From positions 37,473,645-37,537,644 of the forward strand of contig OY365807.1 of the NCBI GenBank assembly GCA_959347315.1: a stretch of DNA of 64,000 nucleotides. The letters are read 5' to 3'. Of the stretch, positions 57,701-64,000 are shown piece after piece. Both the position numbers and the translations under genes were made by a program. The notes under the pieces are model-generated. The model did not search any database. It was not told the DNA's origin and saw only the letters and a list, made by a program, of their open reading frames with translations. Source of the stretch: Bimastos eiseni (taxonomy: Eukaryota; Annelida; Clitellata; Crassiclitellata; Lumbricidae). Each line of letters opens with the position of its first letter. Position 1 is the first letter of the stretch.

Positions 57701-60555
57701 AGTGTACAGTCTAGTGGATGATGAAAACAGCTCTACAGAAGTTTCCAGATTAGATTCGCAGAAACAATTAAGACATTAAGTGAAGAACTGTGACCATTCA
57801 AATGAGTGAAATGACTTACCTTAGTGGTATTGACAACAGAAACCACTTTCTCAAGATTTTCGGCTGCATTTCTAGCATCAACGAACAGAGTGAGGCCTTT
57901 TGATCTGATGTTTTCTCTGACAGTTCAACAAAATTATGGCCATGTGTAAATTTATAATGAGAGCAAACATCACCAAATCTCTAGAAATTAAAATTGTGAT
58001 ATAAAATCTTCTGCTATAATCATCTAATCCGCAACGCAATATGCAAGTACATCAAGTAAGAACACAATTAATTACAAAAACCCTCATCAAAACAAATCAA
58101 AACAATATCATTGCTAATTTTGAAATCTCATCATTTGTAACCAGATATTCAATCAATCAATATATGCATATGAAACCTTGAATGTGCTGACGCAAATGCA
58201 ACCTAGACATATTACACTGCTAAACCTATAGATGCAAGTTTCCAATATGAAGTTTTCAATATTCTTCTTTTGTTCCATACTAAATGTATGTATTTAATAC
58301 TTTAATAATGATAGTGCACTAAAAGCGACTGGAAAATCAATGCAGCTCAATGCTAGAGTGTTAAAATTATAGAATGTTACAGGAAACTTTGATCCTACGA
58401 GACAACTCTTCCCAGTCATTCAAGTCATTCTATATAGAGAGGGTCAAACACATAAAACCCTCACAAATATTCGGCTCACCTTTGACAAAAGGGAACAGAA
58501 ACAATATTTAGTAATTAGTCATAAGCACCAAGCAAAATTACAATACCTGGTAATATAGAACAAGTATTCCAGTTGTTTTGCTAACTGTGTCGTGCTTCTT
58601 TTAGCCCAGATTTCACTTTGACAGCAGAATACAATGACAGGTCTTCCACTTGCATCTTTACAGCCTGTCAAGTGGATACAAATGCAAAAACACACTTAAA
58701 ATCACATTTAGAAGTGAAACTCTAACAAAGACCTTCATAAAATGTGGTAATGAATTAAAGTAAACAAATCAAGAAGAAGTAATTGCTGAAAATCAATCAA
58801 CCGTGTGACGTACATGCTGAAAAAGGGTCAGCAAACAGAGTGGGAAGAGAGAAAACAAAGTAACAAAGTGAGAAACAATGTAAAAGTGAAAAAACCAAAT
58901 AAAAAAGTGCAAATACAAAGTAACAAATTCAAATATTAATTAACAAATTGAAGTCAATAAAGTGAGGAAAAAACTAAGTACCAAAATCAAAAGACAGAGT
59001 AAAAAAGTTTAATGACAGAGTAACAAAATTAAACTTATAAATGTATTTTGCCCATTTCTAATAGCACAAAATCTCATGATAATGCATGGGTTGGCTGATA
59101 GGTTCAATGCTTGACTGGTAATGAGGAGTTTGCCAATTTGAGCATTCCTGACTTGGTCAATGTCAATGAATCTTATGAACATCAAACTATGATTAGCTTC
59201 AATTGCACATACCTAGTAAATACATGACGCTGAAATAAAACTATACCAAATAAAATAGCATAAAATAAACCTATAAATGCCATTCCACTGGCACAACCTT
59301 TACAACATCATTAAATACAGTAACCACCTCCCTTAGTATTACAGTGGTGCAACAGATGTTCTAAGATCATTATCAATTATTCTTTCATAACAACTATAGC
59401 ATTGGCATCTAATGCATATGGTATCAAATGATGGTGCACCAAATCCAAGTAGTAATTATGTCAATATGCAGAAGATAAGTCTGTAAGACAGAGAGGAAAA
59501 GCAATTTGAGAAAGTCTTAAGTAAAGAACAGAATGATAGAGAAGAATTATCAGATACAGGGAGAGAGAGAGAGTTCGAACATCTTGGCACAGCAACTAAA
59601 ATAGCTATTTCCTTAATTAAGAACGAATCTAGTGTTAGGTATGACCACAGAAAAATACTCACTGCTGAGATCACCTAGTTAAATGTTAACCTAGTCTGAG
59701 GTTAACCTAGTCTGTGAAATAAGCAATGATTTCATGTATTGTGCCTAATGCAAGTTCAAAGTTTTATAATCTATGAGACCCAAATTGAAACAAATACTTT
59801 GTTAAATAGGAAGCCAATGCAAGAGGTTAAGCACAGAGAGCATGTGTGTATATTTTGAAGTATCAGTTACAGCTCTAGCTAGTCCTGAATACACAAATGC
59901 TGAAATAGAAATATACCAAATAAAATTGCATAAAATAAACCTATAAAAGCCAATACACTGGCACCCACTGGCAGAGAGCGCCTCTAAGTAGATATCTTGA
60001 AGAGGTGCCATATAAATGTTCAATTACATTACAAACAGACATTTACAGAATAGACTACTACATGGCATTAAAACTCCGATCAGGCAATGTCTCTAATATC
60101 TGCATTCACACTTTAAGACACTCAGTATCATGTCTTCTAAGTACCTTTCAATGGCTCTGCACTGGTTGTCACGTGTCCTCTGGTTACAATTATAGATCTT
60201 TGTTTGCTGCTGACCTTTATCAGCAAATCACTCATACAACACAGTACCATATATAATAAGACCATGGAATGGACAGCACTTTTTCATTCTGCTTTGCAAT
60301 ATTAGTCAATCAATCAATTAAAGAGATTTTATGTCCACTCAGAGGCATGCCCGGCTAAAAAGAGCAAAGAAAATTTTTATTTTATTTAACGAAAATGAGC
60401 TGGAAAAGTACCTGGATAGATGGTAGCACCCGAATGAAGCACCTCGGGGGCAATGTCTAGGATTGACACAGGGAATCTGAGCGCTGGATAAGTTTCTCTT
60501 GACTCATGCACCTTCAGAGAACCATCGGACGTCACATGGCGAAATGCTTTGCCCT
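41160..60555 (-). CDS. PLEKHG4: Puratrophin-1/ARHGEF40/quattro-type RhoGEF, all but the N-terminus
   Basis: Nineteen exons on the minus strand join with no phase conflict. In transcription order: 60412-60555, 58547-58664, 57820-57916, 56807-56917, 54905-55021, 53965-54215, 53362-53527, 53049-53171, 52392-52586, 50374-51611, 49600-49797, 48598-48847, 47757-47846, 46869-47012, 45176-45253, 44169-44339, 43433-43721, 42579-42782 and 41160-41467 (stop at 41160-41162). They encode about 1,429 residues: a CRAL-TRIO-like region (1-195), spectrin-like helices (196-440), a long linker (441-919), DH (920-1106), PH (1107-1225) and a C-terminal tail. GRKKCLRQVFLFEELVLFSK and MGIGSKPSLD match the hallmark GRKKCLRHVFLFEHLLLFSK and MGIGNKPFLD of ARHGEF40. 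The family exchanges GDP for GTP on Rho GTPases and acts on actin. The first exon begins mid-codon, so upstream coding exons are missing. The symbol denotes the family; PLEKHG4, PLEKHG4B and ARHGEF40 cannot be separated here. Confidence 0.93.
43098..43125 (-). other. Possible frame-breaking cassette exon in the RhoGEF
   Basis: A 28-nt minus-strand segment has clean splice-like borders (gtacttcag and acacag then gtaaat) between the exons ending at 43433 and starting at 42782. If included after the 43433 exon it reads G-T-S-Q-Q-P then TGA, so it would truncate the protein. The main model skips it. Confidence 0.2.
43228..43345 (-). mobile_element. LINE 3' tail fragment
   Basis: It starts with ATTGATTGATTG-type sequence on the minus strand and contains the hairpin tail AGTGCTTCT...AGAGGCACT (43244-43272). 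It is homologous to 29133-29235, including CCCAGTCCAAC and GAGTTCCTAGG. Confidence 0.6.
43433..44339 (-). CDS. PLEKHG4: RhoGEF exons: PH domain
   Basis: Exons 44169-44339 and 43433-43721 encode the PH domain that follows DH in Dbl-family GEFs. It opens VNLQEQGMLLRQQEFLVF and continues with the family signature GRKKCLRQVFLFEELVLFSK, then LGLTESVGESGCRFELWF and the C-terminal helix QQWIDDISRILWKQ, whose Trp is conserved. After it come FRNRERRLEEMAYMGIGSKP and INDRFI, a block that is diagnostic for the puratrophin/ARHGEF40 subfamily. Confidence 0.93.
43874..43937 (+). mobile_element. Short TTAA-family element in a RhoGEF intron
   Basis: CCATTTATGACAAACTTGTAC, trimmed here to its family core TTATGACAAACTTGTAC, pairs with GCAACTTGTCATTAAAGTG at the right. 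The flanking TTAA is not preserved. Confidence 0.4.
44427..44486 (-). mobile_element. 60-nt TTAA-flanked element, reverse orientation
   Basis: Perfect TTAA flanks lie at 44423-44426 and 44487-44490. The ends are CACTTCAATGATGAACTGC and TCTTGTCATTAAAGGG. The interior TTTCCCAGTCAC is the complement of GTGACTGGGAAA-type interiors of other copies. Confidence 0.6.
44890..44912. repeat. TAAG microsatellite
   Basis: About five copies of the tetranucleotide AAGT in a RhoGEF intron. Confidence 0.8.
45176..49797 (-). CDS. PLEKHG4: RhoGEF exons: DH (Dbl homology) catalytic domain
   Basis: Exon 49600-49797 leads in, with QRKYGWSQIPS and SMLDVRMNDDEVRRNR. Exons 48598-48847, 47757-47846, 46869-47012 and 45176-45253 then cover the DH domain. 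CR1 is LIVRELMMTESDYINSLDYI, with the Glu that contacts Rho switch 1 conserved as T-E-x-D-Y. CR2-like VIFGNIEKIYEFHSQIFL follows. CR3 is SSYLLKPVQRMGKYALLLRQ, the canonical L-L-K-P-x-Q-R-x-x-x-Y. The last helix is GNDLLAMDCLRDCD, equivalent to GRDLLAVEAVRGCE in ARHGEF40. All key DH motifs are present, so the domain looks catalytically intact. Confidence 0.93.
47253..47685. repeat. 40-41 bp minisatellite, about 10.7 copies
   Basis: The unit is about AAAATAAAAGCAAAAACAGG followed by AACCTAAATCAGACCCAAAC. Copies 2 and 4 share CAGAAACC, copies 3 and 5 share AAAGTAAAAAC, and copies 6-9 share AAAGCTAAAACAGG. The last two carry AAATCAAAG and the final copy is cut at AACCTGG. It lies in the intron between two DH-domain exons (46869-47012 and 47757-47846), ending only 71 bp below the latter. 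Confidence 0.92.
50374..51611 (-). CDS. PLEKHG4: RhoGEF exon: large 1,238-nt linker exon
   Basis: This single exon is by far the largest in the gene (412 codons plus 2 nt). It begins with AFDWTLKTMKFVVDLKLEKE, the end of the helical region, and then becomes Ser/Pro/Thr-rich and probably disordered (SASTVSVSDESVRKPDG, SSSVRNLQNPLHDR). It ends with a basic patch (KPSWKSIRKVISNL) and NSTESLPG before donor gtgagc. Such long unstructured linkers before the DH domain occur in PLEKHG4 and ARHGEF40, but their sequence is poorly conserved. Confidence 0.88.
52050..52215 (+). mobile_element. LINE 3' tail fragment
   Basis: A plus-strand frame reads FKTKLKTYLFSL, the usual last helix of CR1/Jockey-type LINE proteins, followed by a stop and a tail resembling GCACGTTATAAATGCC. 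It lies in a RhoGEF intron. Confidence 0.55.
52392..54215 (-). CDS. PLEKHG4: RhoGEF exons: spectrin-repeat-like helices
   Basis: Exons 53965-54215, 53362-53527, 53049-53171 and 52392-52586 encode a heptad-rich helical region, with segments such as ALMQHEEKIKKVLENDL, VLRLEELAEERQQKLDG, QFEERASRVINQLCTEGETL and CRELKSCMTSFTVRMETI. It fits the spectrin-like repeats between the Sec14 and DH domains of this family. The frame between 53362-53527 and 53049-53171 is kept only if the intron starts with GCAAGT (plus-strand 53356-53361), a GC-AG intron. The nearby GT donors (plus-strand GT at GTGGTC and GTCTTC) would shift the frame. Confidence 0.8.
53746..53905 (+). mobile_element. LINE-derived relic (possible RTE-like C-terminus)
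   Basis: A plus-strand frame reads KKEKKWMDVIHEKTEMSLEE then INGEDWSWRSL, resembling the W-M-D-x-I-x-E-D and W-R-S-L ending of RTE-like reverse transcriptase proteins. It lies antisense in a RhoGEF intron and shares sequence with 17705-17750. Confidence 0.4.
54905..60555 (-). CDS. PLEKHG4: RhoGEF exons: CRAL-TRIO/Sec14-like region
   Basis: Five exons encode residues 1-195 of the visible protein. Landmarks are ALRFPVSILDIAPEVL, DASGRPVIVFCCQSEIW, KGLTLFVDARNAAENL and NLPTELSGSIVFSQQNWVQY. The same order (G-R-P/A-x-L central strand, LT-LFVD-ARNA motif, then D-LP-x-EL-x-G and a W near the end) is seen in the Sec14-like part of PLEKHG4 and ARHGEF40, where ARHGEF40 has GLSVLLDLRQAPP and DDLPTEL. 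This fold binds lipids in other Sec14 proteins; lipid binding here is inference. Confidence 0.85.
55767..56035 (+). mobile_element. tRNA-derived SINE, copy 1
   Basis: A tRNA-like head carries an A-box-like TGGCTGATCGGTTAGAGTGG and a B-box-like CGTTCGAGGC, then CTTGAGCAAGTCCTTTGC, CTGCAATTGCG and CGAGGCATGTGC, and an AT-rich tail near TAAATAAATATTGAATTG. The anticodon arm and acceptor stem do not pair as in a working tRNA. It lies in a RhoGEF intron. Confidence 0.75.
57311..57505 (-). mobile_element. LINE protein C-terminal remnant
   Basis: The minus strand reads HVISVAGSLIWSDLLLTLRS, matching the SVAGPxLWNxLPxxLRS signature at the C-terminus of CR1-type LINE proteins. It lies in a RhoGEF intron. 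Confidence 0.55.
58298..58360 (+). mobile_element. 63-nt TTAA-flanked inverted-repeat element
   Basis: Perfect TTAA flanks lie at 58294-58297 and 58361-58364. The ends are TACTTTAATAATGATAG and GCAGCTCAATGCTAGAGTG, diverged from the 40463 copy but of identical length. Confidence 0.6.
59940..60030 (+). mobile_element. LINE 3' tail fragment with hairpin
   Basis: It contains AGCGCCTCTAAGTAGATATC then TTGAAGAGGTGCCATATAAA at 59977-60015, the same tail as at 63807. Confidence 0.55.
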
Positions 60556-61299
60556 CTGCACAAAATGCAAACACACTTCAAATGTATTCATCTTCTCTTG
60601 AAACTGTAAACACTTCAATTGTAGTCACCATCCAAATAAACTCATCCTAAAACACTAGGTTAGAATAGACAAACAAGTGACATACATAACAATTACAGTA
60701 CATACAGAAATGTAACTAAACAGAGGTTGGCATAGAACAGAAACTCCAATAAAATTGATCATAAAAAAATTATGAATAAAATGTGTAAATCGTCTGATTC
60801 ATCACATACAACATGGAGAAATAAAAACCAGTAAGACATTTGTAATATGCTGTACAATTGCTATCTGTCAGTAACTTAATTCAAAAAAGTAAAATAAACA
60901 TAAAGCCAAACTGTTTATAATACAATTATAACATAGGCAAATTTGTTTGTAATTTTTTATATTTTAAAACACTCTTTAAAAATTCGAGAATTTCTGGCAG
61001 CTCAGAAGGTTAGAAGTTCAGTTTAGCCATCCATGTGGAAAGTGTCCATCATTGTCATAGCCTAGCATAATGTTCAGTCCAATATATGGCCAATCATAAA
61101 AAAGCACTGTTTTTATGTTGCTGTTGTTTCCAACCTACTTACTGGCCAAAAACAATGAAGGAAACACCAAAGAACGGCAATTCCACCAGCTTGAAATGCT
61201 TGATATATCATGTAGCGCGAGATATTAGCAATAATGCTATCTTTGCAGCATTTTTCTTCATAATACAATTATACAATGCAATACAACTGTAATTTGATA

Positions 61300-61495
61300 G
61301 TGCCCTTCTTACAATTAGTTCAGAACCGCACACATGCCTCGATGACGCAATTGCAGTAATAATTATTGCAAAGCAACTGTGTGCAAAGGACTTGCTCAAG
61401 GTCAATACACAGTAACTCCTCGGACGAGGATCAAACCCACACTCTGCGCATTACAAGCCGACCGCTCTAACCAATCGGCCACCGTGATGGTGGCC
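61300..61495 (-). mobile_element. tRNA-derived SINE, copy 2
   Basis: Read on the minus strand it opens GGTGGCCGATTGGTTAGAGC and GGTCGGCTTGTAATGC, then B-box-like GTTTGATCCTCG, CTTGAGCAAGTCCTTTGC, CTGCAATTGCGTCATCGAGG and CATGTGTGCGGTTCTGA. It shares head, core and order with the copy at 55767. Confidence 0.75.
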
Positions 61496-62732
61496 GATCA
61501 GAGTGTCTTTGCTGGGTTAATAGGTGCATTTCTTCTACAGTTGGAAATTTGATGACAATTTGGATTTAATAATAAACTTATATTAATCTTTTTAGATAAT
61601 ACTTTAGCCATATCAAACTTTGATGATGGAACTGGACTGCTTAAATTCTTCAGGAAATATTTACACAGGCTGTGGATTACTCTTTCAAAAGAAACATCAA
61701 TTTATCTGTGTCAAACACACAATTGTATTAAAACCGTAATGCATTAATCGAATTATCAACAACTAATGAATGGTATAATAATGTAATGTAAGGTATAATA
61801 ATCACATGTTAAAAAGGCCAGAGAAGTTCAAGATATTCAACTACAATCTTACAACAAAGACACCCTTATAAATACAATCTGCTTTTCCATCCATTACTAG
61901 AATTACAAAATATCATATATAATCACACAGTATTACAGTCTCATATTATTAGCCACACAAGAGATTTACTTATTTAGTTCATAAACAACCACCAAAGTCA
62001 ACATTATGCTGAGTAATGTTCAGTAAGAACCTCCAAGGGCTACTCCATAAGCACCCAGTAACAATCGTAAATGAGTAGCAATAGAGGCTGCGATTGCAAT
62101 ATGTACAAAGTGAAGAGCAACGTCAGTTTCTTAGCCTTGACGATTCTGCATCTTCATTTCACACCTTGTTGAGACCAAAAACACAGGATTTAGTAAATAG
62201 CTTGTGGATGAGAACTTTGGCAACAATGCCCTATCTATCCTTTGCTTAGATCGCCATGACAGTCTTGAATGCATTGCACACTATTAGGCAATCCTGCCAC
62301 TAGTAATCTCATTCAGCGGAGAGAAGACTGTTTTCTTGTCCATCATATCACAAAGCTGAATGTAAAGGAAATGCAAACTCAGAAGGTAATAATTGCATTA
62401 CAGAAGAATTAATTGGAGTTGATTAGCTGCAAAATAGAAACAGCTAGTCACAAGGGGTAAGGAATGATTGATGAAGGAGGGTAGGGGTAATCCCTCTGAG
62501 TTAAAAACAGCTTGTCTACTGAAGTAATTCTCCAAAGTCTGATCCTCATACATAGTAAGAAACACAAAATCATTCCAACAACTCAATTGTCCTCCCACAA
62601 GCACTCACAACTGACTTGCTTTAAGAACTAAACTGTCCTTAATTTGGAACGCAATTGTCCTTCCTTAGGAAACGGACCATAATTTTGGATAAATCCTCTC
62701 GGACTTGAGCATTGGTGCTCAACAAAAGCTAC

Positions 62733-62783
62733 CTGCCTTCAGTTGAACAGCAAGGAAGGCACACCAGCATCTGACTTTAATCT
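62733..62783 (-). CDS. Weak candidate for an upstream exon of the RhoGEF
   Basis: A 51-nt minus-strand segment lies between an acceptor-like site (gatcttttacag) and a donor-like site (ggcag then gtagct). It reads IKVRCWCAFLAVQLKA and ends in phase 1, the phase needed by the exon ending at 60555. It has no recognised homology and may be chance. Confidence 0.15.
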
Positions 62784-62956
62784 CTGTAAAAGATCCAGAT
62801 TAATAAACAACAGTAAGCAGCTCAAGTCCAAAGCTGGGGTCCTTAAAAGGGGTGTTGGCTGTTGGCAAACAAAGGAAGCCGGTACTTCAAACGCTAAGAC
62901 AGTTTACATAATAATAAATGAAGGTTCTCTGTGAGCTTTATCACAAGGTAAGGCCC

Positions 62957-63268
62957 TATGTATGTCTCTCTGAATGTATGTCTCTATGTATGTATGTCTC
63001 TATGTATGTATGTCTCTATGTATGTATGTCTCTATGTATGTATGTCTCTATGTATGTATGTCTCTATGTATGTATGTCTCTATGTATGCATGTCTCTATG
63101 TATGTATGTCTCTATGTATGTATGTCTCTATGTATGTATGTCTCTATGTATGTATGTATGTCTCTATGTATGTATGTCTCTATGTATGTATGTATGTCTC
63201 TATGTATGTATGTCTCTATGTATGTATGTATGTCTCTATGTATGTATGTCTCTCTGTAGGTATGTCTG
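62957..63268. repeat. TATGTATGTCTC satellite
   Basis: About 24 tandem units. From about 63139 the 12-bp unit TATGTATGTCTC alternates with a 16-bp version, TATGTATGTATGTCTC. All open frames over it (Tyr-Val-Cys-Leu repeats) are artefacts. Confidence 0.93.
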
Positions 63269-63789
63269 TCACTAGGGTGACAATATCTCGTCAATAAAGG
63301 CTGAGCCACAAATAGTCTTGGCAGATATTTTCATCAGCAGGTCAAAGTGTACTGATAAGCACACCAATAATCTGGCAAATTGTTCACTGTATTACAGAGG
63401 TTTCAAATATAAATTATTAAATAGGCCTATAACGAGCTTTCATTCACCCTTCTAAAAGTTTAACATGGGGCTAACAAAATCAGACAATGACATGGAACCC
63501 TTGCCATTAGTAGCAAGCTGTAGTCCATAAATTACACAGCTCCTAACCCTAAAACGATGATCTGTATTGGCGTTGCATACATTAGTACAAATTCATTGTT
63601 AAAAGATTAAACAATCCCAGGAGTCTATCCAGAAACTTCTCATTTATTTCTGTCACTTTGGTCAGAACAGACAAACATTCTGGAAATAAGTTCTGGAACT
63701 TATTCATTATTCACCCTAAATTAGGATTCCTTTCAATACAGTTTGCTTGTATTACAACTAAACACATAATAAAACCCATCCAATAATGG

Positions 63790-63862
63790 TCCTTCTCCAA
63801 GATTTGAGCGCTTCTGAGTAGATGTCTTGAAGAGGCGCTATATAAATCCTCAAAATAAATAA
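63790..63862 (+). mobile_element. LINE 3' tail fragment with hairpin
   Basis: AGCGCTTCTGAGTAGATG followed by TCTTGAAGAGGCGCTATATA at 63807-63844, then an AATAAATAAA tail. Confidence 0.6.
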
Positions 63863-64000
63863 ACTCAAAGTGTGCATAGTTGACTGTGTATACACTGTAT
63901 AGGTGAGGGGATTTTGTCTAAAATGTGAGGCTGTGAGCTTTTTTAAGAGAGTCCCCTGTGATTTTGAAGTTCACTATGAAGGGAAACTCAAATCTCCTGT

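Larger units (their letters stand above)
60556..62956. other. Upstream part of the RhoGEF gene: intron or 5' flank
   Basis: Apart from the SINE at 61300-61495 and a weak 51-nt exon candidate at 62733, no coding segment of the missing RhoGEF N-terminus was recognised. Confidence 0.5.

Noticed and set aside
62918..63297. Three overlapping frames of about 105 codons on the plus strand
   Set aside because: They are translations of the TATGTATGTCTC satellite in all frames.

Overview
This is eukaryotic, intron-rich animal DNA. Coding exons are short and separated by 0.1-4 kb introns with GT-AG ends, and intergenic and intronic DNA is AT-rich and packed with remnants of non-LTR retrotransposons (LINEs), hAT, piggyBac and mariner-like DNA transposons and tRNA-derived SINEs. 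There are no operons or bacterial signals. The gene families, the transposon mix and a dense palindromic TAGGCCTA motif in the middle of the window suggest a marine invertebrate, possibly a deuterostome. The species is not determinable from this sequence alone.

Layout. (1) About 3.4-20.9 kb, plus strand: eleven phase-consistent exons encode the C-terminal regulatory half of an apoptosis signal-regulating kinase (ASK/MAP3K5-6-15 family). The run goes from the Ser-rich linker after the kinase domain into the SAM-like domain, where recognisable coding sequence stops. The kinase exons would lie upstream of the window. The introns carry several hAT copies, a piggyBac derivative and at least four LINE fragments. 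(2) About 21-30 kb: no gene recognised. There is a pyrimidine-rich tandem tract, a mariner-like relic, LINE relics, a 480-bp hAT MITE with an 8-bp target duplication, and from 24.1 kb a sudden abundance of TAGGCCTA. (3) About 30.4-37.1 kb, plus strand: a possible promoter, then a compact two-exon gene for a secreted 148-residue peptide precursor carrying an MRF-Gly-Arg amidation and cleavage site, i.e. a candidate RFamide-type neuropeptide. (4) About 41.2-60.6 kb, minus strand: nineteen phase-consistent exons encode about 1,430 residues of a puratrophin-1/ARHGEF40/quattro-type RhoGEF. Its order is CRAL-TRIO/Sec14-like region, spectrin-like helices, a long low-complexity linker, DH domain, PH domain and an acidic C-terminus with its stop codon. 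One intron appears to use a GC-AG donor. The N-terminus lies beyond 60.6 kb. (5) 60.6-64 kb: SINE, a LINE tail and a 12-bp satellite, with only one weak exon candidate.

The peptide gene and the RhoGEF gene converge tail to tail. ASK kinases act in stress-activated JNK/p38 signalling and the RhoGEF in Rho and actin control; nothing in the sequence links the three genes functionally. The most unusual items are the candidate MRFamide precursor, a family of about nine 60-70 nt inverted-repeat elements flanked by TTAA, an inverted duplicate of one ASK exon inside a later intron, and a LINE 3' hairpin that shows a compensatory base change between copies.
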